From the NCBI RefSeq assembly GCF_001650025.1, contig NZ_LVVY01000100.1, positions 1-48,682 of the forward strand: a DNA stretch of 48,682 bases, written 5' to 3'. Shown here one piece after another: positions 42,157 to 48,682 of the stretch (position 1 is the first letter of the stretch; every line of letters begins with the position of its first letter). The position numbers and the translations under genes are program-made. This stretch comes from Devosia elaeis. Its GTDB lineage: Bacteria; Pseudomonadota; Alphaproteobacteria; Rhizobiales; Devosiaceae. The notes beneath the pieces were generated by a model that saw nothing but the letters and a program-made list of their open reading frames with translations, searched no databases and was not told the origin of the DNA.

Positions 42157-44316
42157 TTAAAGCGAACCGATGCTCCAGAAGAAGGTTTCACCCGAGCTGT
42201 CGTCCACCCCGTCATTGTCGGTGATGACATAGCCCACGCCGTCGGCGTCGATGGCGAAGCTTTCCACCTTGTCCAGCACATAGCCATTATTGGCGGCGAG
42301 GTCGGGGATGAAATCGCGGACCAGTTCCTTGCTCACCAATGGCAGCTCGCCACCGAGCTCGGCCGGCACCAGTTCGGCCAGCGGCACACGGTACAGGGCC
42401 TTGAGCTGCGCCTTGTCGCCGATCTGGTTGTCGCGCTCGACGATATAGGCGTAATCGCCATGAATGGTGATTTCGCTGAGGCCGACCCAGGCGCCCTCGG
42501 CGGGCGTTTCGAGCGGATAGGCCACCGCGCCCCAGGTCTTGGAGGCGGGCTTATAGGCCAGCAGCTTCACTTGCCCGGCGGGGTCGTCGCCCCATTCGCG
42601 CTGCATCGCGATCCACAGGGTTTCGTCCTCGCCTTCACCGGTCCGGGCAATGCCTTCGGCACCGAAGCGCTTTTCGTCGGCCAGCAGCGCCGCCGGGAAC
42701 GGCACCTCGGCCAGAATCTTGCCATCGGCATCGACACGATAGAGCGCGTGCGGGGTCAGCTTGGCGCTGTCGCCTTCCGAGGCCAGCCAGAAGCCGCCCG
42801 CGCCATCCAGCGTGATGCCTTCCAGATCGAGCTTCTGCGCCGCATCCCCGCCACGGGTCACGATGGTCTTGGCAATGATGCGGGCCGGCTTTGCCGTGGC
42901 GTCGATCGTATAGATCGCCGGCTCGGCGGACAGCACGCTGTCGCTGACGGCATAGAGCAGGCCCGGCTGCTCCGCATCGGCCACGGCGCCGGAAATGGCG
43001 GCCCAGCCCAGCGGCCGGCCATCTGCGTCGAGATCGGAGACGAGCTGCGGATAATTCGGTTCGCCTTCGGCCAGTTCATAGACCATCACATGCGAGCCCA
43101 CGCCGCCATCTGCACGCAAATCCACCTCATTGGCAGTGGCGAGCAGGTTGCGGGCAGGAATGGCGACCAGGCCTTCGGGCGAGATGCCGGAGGGCAGCGC
43201 CTGCACGAATTCGGGCTCGGCGCCGGTATCGCGATAGACGGCGATCAGCGAGGAGCGTTCCTCGGCGACGAAGATATAGCGTTCCTCTCCGAAGGTCGCG
43301 ACCTCGAGGCCCTCGGGCTCCACGCCCTTCTTGTTACGGTGATCGGGATAATGACCGAGCCGGGCCGCGACATGGTCGAGCTCGTTGCCGCTGTCGAACA
43401 GCACTTCGCCCGATTTCGACAGGATCGAGAAGCCACGCGAGCCGCCGTTCCAGTCGCCCTCATTGGCGATGACCAGGCGATCGTTGTCGAGCCATTTCAC
43501 CGAATCCGGCTCGCGCGGCACATCGCTCTGGCTGCCGGTGAAGCGCAGGGCGCCGTCCTTCTTGGTGTCGACGTCGCTGACCGAAGCCAGGCCCGCCGAG
43601 AAATGGCCGGTGACCGTGCCGCTCTTGCCGTCGATGATGACGATGTAATTGTTTTCCTGCAGCGTCAGCGCGATTTCGTCATTGTCGTTGAAATCGACGA
43701 ATTCGGGCTCCGGGTCCTCGCCGAACACATCGGCCAGCCCGGTGACATCGACCGTCTTGAGGCTTTGTGCCGCCACGTCGAAAATCACGAGAAAGCCGGC
43801 CGGCATCTGCGGCAGGCCGCCATCACCGGCATCTTCGTCGCGCTCATTCTCGATGGCGACGGCGATCAGCGTTCCGGCCTTGTTGCGCGCCACCGAATCC
43901 GGCTGGCCGCCCAGATCGTATTCGGCTTCTGCCGTGCGGCTGGCAATGTCCACCACCACCAGCTTGCCCGAGGGATCGGTGTAGCTTTCGGAGGTATTGA
44001 CGCCCACATAGGCCTTGTCGCCGATGATTGCCACCGAGGTCGGCTCGCCCTCGATCGCCAGGTAGCCGGCCGCCTTGGGGGCCTTGGGATCGGTGATATC
44101 GACAAAGCCGATGCCGCCACCGGGGCTGTCGGAATAGATCAGCGTCATGCCGTCTTCGCTGGCGGTGATGATCTCGGACGAGGACGCCTCGGCGTCGAGC
44201 GCATTGAGCGCGACCGGAAAGCTGGCAATGCGGTTGAAGCTCTCGGCGGCGAAGGCGCCGGCCGTCGACAGAAGCAGCGCGGCGCTGAGCGCGGCGAGGC
44301 GTTTGCTGGCAATCAT
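42157..44316 (-). CDS. Exported phytase-like esterase (beta-propeller)
   Basis: A 719-residue secreted protein with a signal peptide (MIASKRLAALSAALLLSTAGAFA-AES). The first half resembles a LVIVD/choice-of-anchor beta-propeller (TLIYSDSPGGGIGFVDITDPKAP, GKLVVVDIASRTAEAEYDLGG). The second half matches the esterase-like activity of phytase family: ISPEGLVAIP, LDLEGITLDGAGGFWLASEGDS and FGAEGIARTG. A role in releasing phosphate from organic phosphoesters is likely, but substrate and activity are not shown. A triple Pho-box pattern lies about 60-90 bases upstream, which supports phosphate-starvation control. Confidence 0.85.
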   Translation of the reverse strand: MIASKRLAALSAALLLSTAGAFAAESFNRIASFPVALNALDAEASSSEIITASEDGMTLIYSDSPGGGIGFVDITDPKAPKAAGYLAIEGEPTSVAIIGDKAYVGVNTSESYTDPSGKLVVVDIASRTAEAEYDLGGQPDSVARNKAGTLIAVAIENERDEDAGDGGLPQMPAGFLVIFDVAAQSLKTVDVTGLADVFGEDPEPEFVDFNDNDEIALTLQENNYIVIIDGKSGTVTGHFSAGLASVSDVDTKKDGALRFTGSQSDVPREPDSVKWLDNDRLVIANEGDWNGGSRGFSILSKSGEVLFDSGNELDHVAARLGHYPDHRNKKGVEPEGLEVATFGEERYIFVAEERSSLIAVYRDTGAEPEFVQALPSGISPEGLVAIPARNLLATANEVDLRADGGVGSHVMVYELAEGEPNYPQLVSDLDADGRPLGWAAISGAVADAEQPGLLYAVSDSVLSAEPAIYTIDATAKPARIIAKTIVTRGGDAAQKLDLEGITLDGAGGFWLASEGDSAKLTPHALYRVDADGKILAEVPFPAALLADEKRFGAEGIARTGEGEDETLWIAMQREWGDDPAGQVKLLAYKPASKTWGAVAYPLETPAEGAWVGLSEITIHGDYAYIVERDNQIGDKAQLKALYRVPLAELVPAELGGELPLVSKELVRDFIPDLAANNGYVLDKVESFAIDADGVGYVITDNDGVDDSSGETFFWSIGSL

Positions 44317-44372
44317 CTGGTGTTCCCCTGGAAAGATGCCGCCTCCGCTTAGGGGGCGATCAAAACGCTTCG

Positions 44373-44401
44373 ATGACGCTTGCGTGACGCCTATGTGACA
44401 C
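44373..44401 (-). promoter_or_regulatory. Triple Pho box upstream of phytase-like gene
   Basis: On the minus strand, GTGTCAC ATAG GCGTCAC GCAA GCGTCAT gives three tandem 7-base half-sites with 4-base spacers (11-base period). It matches the PhoB-box pattern of CTGTCAT repeats. It reads toward the phytase-like gene and ends 57 bases before its start, a position for activation. Confidence 0.75.
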
Positions 44402-44522
44402 CCGCCGCTTCTGTACAGGAGCGGACGCGATCCCTATATTGCGCAGGAGAACAAAATAAGATTCGTCAAGCCTGGCCGCCGGGAAGCCCCTTTCCCGGCA
44501 TGGCCCGAAACATAAAGCACGC

Positions 44523-46856
44523 ATGGCCGATACCGCCCCTCTTCCCCGCCCCCAAGGCGGGCCGATCACCAGCCAGCTTCATCGGCGCGAACCCGACTAT
44601 CTCGCCGGGCTCAACCCCGAGCAGCGCGATGCCGTGCTGACCACGGAAGGGCCGCTGCTGGTGCTGGCCGGCGCGGGCACCGGCAAGACGCGCGTATTGA
44701 CGACCCGCATCGCCCATATGCTCAACCAGCGCCTGGCCTGGGGCAGCCAGATCCTGGCGGTGACCTTTACCAACAAGGCCGCCAGCGAGATGAAAAAGCG
44801 CATTCACGAGCAGGTGCCCAGCCTGGACGGCCTGCCCTGGATGGGCACGTTCCACTCCATTTCGGCGCGCATCCTGCGCCAGCATGCCGAACTGGTGGAT
44901 TTGAAACCCACCTTCACCATCCTGGATACCGACGACCAGATCCGCCTCATCAAGCAGCTTCTGGAGGCCGAGAATATCGACGAGAAGCGCTGGCCGGCCC
45001 GCCAGTTCGCCGGCATGCTCGACGCCTGGAAGAACCGCGGCCTGCTGCCCAAGGACGTGCCCGCAGCGGACAGCGGCTATTTCGCCAATGGCAAGGGCGG
45101 CAAGCTCTATTACGATTATCAGGCGCGGCTGAAAGTACTCAACGCCGCCGATTTCGGCGACCTGCTGCTGGAATGCATCCGGCTGTTCCGGGAAAATCCC
45201 GAAGTGCTGGCCGAATATCACCGCAAATTCAAATATATGCTGGTGGACGAATACCAGGACAGCAATACCGCCCAATATCTGTGGCTGCGCCTGCTGGCCC
45301 AGGGCAAACCCGCCTCAGAGGCCAATATCTGCGTGGTCGGGGACGACGATCAATCCATCTATGGCTGGCGCGGCGCCGAAGTGGACAACATCCTGCGCTT
45401 CGAGAGCGATTTCCCCGGCGCCAAGGTGATCAAGCTGGAGCGCAATTATCGCTCCACCGCCAATATCCTCAAGGCCGCCTCCACCGTCATCGCCTTCAAC
45501 GAGGGGCGGCTGGGCAAGACGCTGTTCACCGATGTGGCCGATGCGGGCGAACCGATCTCCTTCACCCAGGTCTATGACAGCGAGGAAGAAGCGCGCCTGG
45601 TCGGCGAGGAAATCGAGCAATATCAGCGCCAGGGCGAGTCCCTCAATTCCATGGCCATCCTGGTTCGCGCCTCGTTCCAGATGCGCGAACTGGAAGAGCG
45701 CTTCATCACGCTCGGCCTCAATTACCGGGTGGTCGGCGGCCCCCGCTTTTATGAGCGCAAGGAAATCCGCGACGCGCTGGCCTATCTGCGCCTCGTGGCG
45801 CAGCCGGCCGACGATCTTGCCTTCGAGCGCATCATCAATGTGCCCAAGCGCGGCCTGGGCGATTCCACGGTCAACATGCTGACAGCGACGGCCCGGCACC
45901 AGCAGGTGCCGCTGCTCAGCGCCACCCGCCTGATGGTGGAGACCGAGGACCTCAAGCCCAAGCAGCGCACCACGTTGCGCAACCTCGTCGCCCAGTTCGA
46001 CAATTGGGCTCATCGCGCCGAAAGCCTGCCGCCATACCAGCTCGTCGAGCAGATTCTCGAAGAAAGCGGCTATATGGACATGCTGGCGGCCGACAAATCC
46101 GTCGAGTCCCAGGGGCGCAAGGAAAACCTCAAGGAACTCAGCCGCGCCATGGAGGAGTTCGAAACGCTGGGCGGCTTTCTCGAACATATTTCCCTGGTCA
46201 TGGACCGCGACAATGCCGACGCCAGCGATGCCGTGACCATCATGACGCTGCATTCGGCCAAGGGGCTGGAATTCAACACGGTCTTCCTGACCGGCTGGGA
46301 AGACGGCACCTTTCCCAGCCAGCGCTCCATGGACGAGAGCGGACGCGCCGGCCTCGAGGAGGAACGGCGCCTTGCCTATGTGGGGATCACCCGGGGCCGC
46401 AAGCGCGTGCGCATCTCGGCCGCGCAGAACCGCCGCATTCACGGCCTCTGGCAATCGGCCATTCCCTCGCGCTTCATCGACGAATTACCGCCCGACGCGG
46501 TGGAGGTGACCGATCGCGGCTCGGCCTATGGCGGCTATGGCTATGGCGGTGGCGCCGCCAGCCGCTTCAACAAGGCCGATCCGTTCGAGAGCGTCTACGA
46601 AACCCCCGGCTGGCAGCGCGCCCGCGCCAACCAGGCCAACCGGCGGGGCTCGGGCCCGCTGACCATCGAAGGCGACCTCGTGGCCCGTTCGGTCGATCTC
46701 GGCAACCAGTCCAGCAGCTACGCCCTGGGCGACCGCGTCTTCCACCTCAAATTCGGCTATGGCGAGATCATGAGCATCGAGGGCAACAAGCTGACCATCG
46801 ATTTCGAGAAGGCCGGCACCAAGAAGGTGCTGGAGAGCTTCATCAGCAAGGGGTGA
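44523..46856 (+). CDS. uvrD: UvrD/PcrA family DNA helicase II
   Basis: A 777-residue SF1A 3'-5' helicase of nucleotide-excision and mismatch repair. The motifs appear in order: LNPEQRDAV, Walker A AGAGTGKTRVLTTRIAHML, TFTNKAASEMKKRI, the MGTFHSISARILR motif, VDEYQDSN (DExQ), VVGDDDQSIYGWRGA, LERNYRST, TLHSAKGLEFNTVFL, and VGITRGRKRV. The C-terminal tail contains a Gly/Tyr-rich linker (AYGGYGYGGGAAS) and a Tudor-like end (YALGDRVFHLKFGYGEIMSIEGNKLTIDFEKAGTKKVL), as in PcrA/UvrD. No clear ribosome binding site precedes the ATG. A spacer of about 176 bases with repeats follows. Confidence 0.96.
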   Translation: MADTAPLPRPQGGPITSQLHRREPDYLAGLNPEQRDAVLTTEGPLLVLAGAGTGKTRVLTTRIAHMLNQRLAWGSQILAVTFTNKAASEMKKRIHEQVPSLDGLPWMGTFHSISARILRQHAELVDLKPTFTILDTDDQIRLIKQLLEAENIDEKRWPARQFAGMLDAWKNRGLLPKDVPAADSGYFANGKGGKLYYDYQARLKVLNAADFGDLLLECIRLFRENPEVLAEYHRKFKYMLVDEYQDSNTAQYLWLRLLAQGKPASEANICVVGDDDQSIYGWRGAEVDNILRFESDFPGAKVIKLERNYRSTANILKAASTVIAFNEGRLGKTLFTDVADAGEPISFTQVYDSEEEARLVGEEIEQYQRQGESLNSMAILVRASFQMRELEERFITLGLNYRVVGGPRFYERKEIRDALAYLRLVAQPADDLAFERIINVPKRGLGDSTVNMLTATARHQQVPLLSATRLMVETEDLKPKQRTTLRNLVAQFDNWAHRAESLPPYQLVEQILEESGYMDMLAADKSVESQGRKENLKELSRAMEEFETLGGFLEHISLVMDRDNADASDAVTIMTLHSAKGLEFNTVFLTGWEDGTFPSQRSMDESGRAGLEEERRLAYVGITRGRKRVRISAAQNRRIHGLWQSAIPSRFIDELPPDAVEVTDRGSAYGGYGYGGGAASRFNKADPFESVYETPGWQRARANQANRRGSGPLTIEGDLVARSVDLGNQSSSYALGDRVFHLKFGYGEIMSIEGNKLTIDFEKAGTKKVLESFISKG

Positions 46857-46917
46857 GGGTGCGGAGCATCTGGCGCTAAAGCGGTTCAGGTTTGCTCCGG
46901 AACTGGTGTTCAGAAGA

Positions 46918-47005
46918 CCTCATGGTGAGCCTGTCGAACCACGAGGTCGGGCGGGCCGGGGATTGGCGTGCCACGCCCTCGTCCTTCGACAAGCTCAGGA
47001 TGAGG
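46918..47005. repeat. CTTCGACAAGCTCAGGATGAG-type inverted repeat
   Basis: The left arm CCTCATGGTGAGCCTGTCGA and its ACCACGAGG end face the right arm CCTCGTCCTTCGACAAGCTC ending AGGATGAGG, about 30 bases apart, so the arms fold on each other. This motif family is widespread between genes in alphaproteobacteria. The rest of the 46857-47032 spacer shows nothing else. Confidence 0.7.
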
Positions 47006-47032
47006 TCTACTGATGTTTCTGAGCGAAATCCG

Positions 47033-47323
47033 CTAAATCCCCACGCCGCCCATCGGTTCGGTTTCGAACCTCTGGTCGAAGCCGGCGATCAATGGCCTGG
47101 CCCTGGCAATCGTCGCCTGTACATGCGGCAGGTGCAGCGAGGCGGCGTGCTGCTCCTGGCTGTCCCAGACTTCGGTGATCCAGATACCGTCTTCGCTGGC
47201 CGGGTCGCGCGCGATGACATAGGAGCGGCAGCCCGGCATGGCTGCATTCCCCTCCAGCATGATGCGCAGCAGGTCCTCGCGCTTGCCCTCTGCCGCCAGC
47301 ATGCGCCCGATCAATCCATACAT
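47033..47323 (-). CDS. Antibiotic biosynthesis monooxygenase (ABM) family protein
   Basis: A 96-residue ferredoxin-like-fold protein, MYGLIGRMLAAEGKREDLLRIM, with MPGCRSYVIARDPASEDGIWITEVWDSQEQHAASLHLPHVQ. This fits the putative quinol monooxygenase/YgiN-like branch of the ABM domain. Such proteins act as small cofactor-free or heme-degrading oxygenases; the substrate is not apparent. GGAGGAGG precedes the ATG. It is a monocistronic unit, divergent from prmA with about 118 bases between starts. Confidence 0.85.
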   Translation of the reverse strand: MYGLIGRMLAAEGKREDLLRIMLEGNAAMPGCRSYVIARDPASEDGIWITEVWDSQEQHAASLHLPHVQATIARARPLIAGFDQRFETEPMGGVGI

Positions 47324-47440
47324 TGCCGCCTCCTCCTTTCGAACAAATGATGAACAGTGCCAAGGTGCGCGTCAAGGCCCGCCATTGACTTGCCCTGCCC
47401 TGGTGCAGCAATGAAGGCCGAACGCAGCAGAGGCCCGCCC

Positions 47441-48310
47441 ATGTCCGTCGATCAGCTTTCCGTTTCCCTCACCAAGGAGCAGGCCTATGCCCTGGTCGAT
47501 GCCGTTTCCGAGCGCGACGAGCTGGCCCTGACCGCCTCGGCGCATGAAAACGAGGAGACTGGCGAATGGGTGTTCGAAGCCACCTGCGACAGCCCGCCCG
47601 ATCTCGCCGCCTTTTCCGAACTGGCGCGGCAGGTCCTCGGGGGCGAGGTGACGTTCTCGGTCGAAACCATCGACCCCGAGGTCAATTGGGTGGCCAAATC
47701 GCTCGAGGGCCTCGCCCCGGTCATTGCCGGCGGCTTCTATGTCTATGGCAGCCACGCCACCGAGCCGGTGCCCGAACACCTGACCCCGATGCGGATCGAG
47801 GCGGCCCAGGCCTTCGGCACCGGTCATCACGAGACGACCACGGGGTGCCTGGAAGCCATCGAAATGGTGCTGCGCAAGCGCACGCCCAGCCGCATGATCG
47901 ATATCGGCACCGGCACCGGCGTTCTGGCCATTGCCCTGGCCAAGCGGGTGGACGCGAAAATCCTCGCCACCGATATCGACCCGATCGCCGTGACCACCAC
48001 GATCGACAATGCCAATGACAATGGGGTCGGCGCGCAGATCGACACGATCGAAGCCACCGGGCTCGACCATCCGGAAATCGCCGGGCGCGCGCCCTATGAC
48101 CTGATCGTCGCCAATATCCTGGCCGGGCCGCTGACCGAACTGGCCCCCGGCATGGGCCGGATCGCCCAGCCTGGCGGCCATGCCATTTTGTCCGGTATCC
48201 TCAATACGCAGGCCGATGGCGTCATCGCCGCCTATGAGGCCGCCGGCTTCGCGCTGGTGGACCACCTCAAGCGCAAGGACTGGACGACGCTGGTTCTGCG
48301 GAAGGGGTAG
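47441..48310 (+). CDS. prmA: Ribosomal protein L11 methyltransferase
   Basis: A 289-residue SAM-dependent enzyme that methylates ribosomal protein L11. The N-terminal substrate-recognition domain ends about residue 95. The linker EPVPEHLTPMRIEAAQAFGTGHHETTTGCLEAI is followed by SAM motif I MIDIGTGTGVLAIALAKR, then ATDIDPIAVTTTIDNANDNGV and the NPPY-like DLIVANILAGPLTELAPGM. The ATG at 47441 is preceded by AGAGG; an in-frame ATG 10 codons upstream is possible. It stands alone between the ABM gene and the downstream repeat region. Confidence 0.93.
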   Translation: MSVDQLSVSLTKEQAYALVDAVSERDELALTASAHENEETGEWVFEATCDSPPDLAAFSELARQVLGGEVTFSVETIDPEVNWVAKSLEGLAPVIAGGFYVYGSHATEPVPEHLTPMRIEAAQAFGTGHHETTTGCLEAIEMVLRKRTPSRMIDIGTGTGVLAIALAKRVDAKILATDIDPIAVTTTIDNANDNGVGAQIDTIEATGLDHPEIAGRAPYDLIVANILAGPLTELAPGMGRIAQPGGHAILSGILNTQADGVIAAYEAAGFALVDHLKRKDWTTLVLRKG

Positions 48311-48392
48311 AGCAGTTTATCCGTAGCGGAGTTGGTGCTCCCTGCCCCTTTCTCGGGGCGGAGCTATCGCATATGGGCCGACAAGATCGAGG

Positions 48393-48524
48393 GGGCCATC
48401 CCCCCTTCCCATCCCTCCCCGCAAGGGGGAGGGTGACGGGCCGGCGTATGAGACGCAAATGCTGCCCCACACTGGATGCGACACCTCCCCCTTGACGGGG
48501 GAGGATGGGAGGGGGTGCCGGCCC
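48393..48524. repeat. Palindromic dispersed repeat, diverged copy C
   Basis: CCATCCCCCCTTCCCATCCC, then CCCGCAAGGGGGAGGG on the left; CCTCCCCCTTGACGGGGGAGG and ATGGGAGGGGG on the right. The arms are inverted relative to each other around about 50 bases. The design is that of the repeats at 7791 and 14801. It fills part of the 48311-48646 spacer after prmA. Confidence 0.65.
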
Positions 48525-48601
48525 GCACGAGGCACCCGGCTACACTCCCCATTCCGGACATGCCTATGCGCCGCCCGGCCTTTCGGCTTGCGGTTTCACG
48601 G

Positions 48602-48665
48602 TAACGAACGGCCATTGGCCCTATCGAAACACAACAGAACGAGCCAATGGCCGTTCGTCACGAAA
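48602..48665. repeat. Long imperfect inverted repeat at window end
   Basis: ACGAACGGCCATTGGC (48604-48619) and its exact complement GCCAATGGCCGTTCGT (48643-48658) are 23 bases apart. Outside them the match continues with a gap to GGTTTC/GAAACC, giving about 27 bases of imperfect arms. Each arm contains an ATGGCCGTTCGT. It may be a hairpin, an operator or the edge of a small mobile element. Confidence 0.55.
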
Positions 48666-48682
48666 CCGGATTTTCCCACGGG
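48647..48682 (+). CDS. Possible start of next gene (partial)
   Basis: An ATG within the right arm of the inverted repeat opens MAVRHETGFSHG to the window end. Only 12 codons are visible and no ribosome binding site is present. It may be a real gene start or chance. Confidence 0.2.
   Translation, partial: MAVRHETGFSHG

Overview
The window is high-GC DNA of a free-living alphaproteobacterium, most likely a Hyphomicrobiales member of the Devosia type. Direct evidence for the class is a circularly permuted, two-piece tmRNA gene followed by an alphaproteobacterial-type SspB, together with Hyphomicrobiales-like housekeeping genes. The genus is a guess from protein flavour; no search was run.

Layout. 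Bases 1-4228 form an accessory block on the minus strand. It carries unknown proteins, a metallophosphoesterase, a small CxxC/CxC protein and a Lon-like AAA+ ATPase without protease domain, chained by ATGA overlaps, and it lies against the 3' side of a tRNA-Lys(CTT) gene. This may be the end of an integrated element whose other end is outside the window. From about 4.6 kb onward the DNA looks like core chromosome.

Bases 4.6-23.4 kb carry metabolism: a HisC-like aminotransferase, leuA, ilvC, ilvN-ilvB, pdxJ, an Old Yellow Enzyme, an FMN reductase, a Kup potassium transporter and a PAP2 membrane phosphatase. The branched-chain amino acid genes all lie on the minus strand. ilvB has a textbook attenuator: promoter, 16-codon leader peptide with a Leu-Ile-Leu-Val-Val run, and a terminator hairpin. 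leuA is preceded by a 23-codon, Leu-rich leader ORF. Two genes are decayed: a frameshifted GNAT acetyltransferase and an internally deleted phzF.

Bases 23.4-30.9 kb carry a PiT phosphate transporter, a Nudix hydrolase, cspA, a glycine-zipper lipoprotein, DUF423, a MATE exporter, miaA, serB and small proteins. Bases 31-37.2 kb carry thyA, a MazG-like pyrophosphohydrolase, a DUF4424 protein, a GNAT enzyme, folA and hflK-hflC. The permuted ssrA gene and sspB follow, so the tagging RNA sits beside the adaptor expected to deliver tagged proteins to ClpXP. Then come a ribbon-helix-helix protein, a giant AsmA protein, a phytase-like periplasmic protein, uvrD, an ABM monooxygenase and prmA.

Two likely PhoB sites stand out. 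One is a triple 7+4+7+4+7 repeat upstream of the phytase-like gene. The other is a double repeat overlapping the start codon of pit. Together they suggest opposite phosphate control of a scavenging enzyme and a low-affinity transporter. Intergenic spaces hold several families of short palindromic dispersed repeats.
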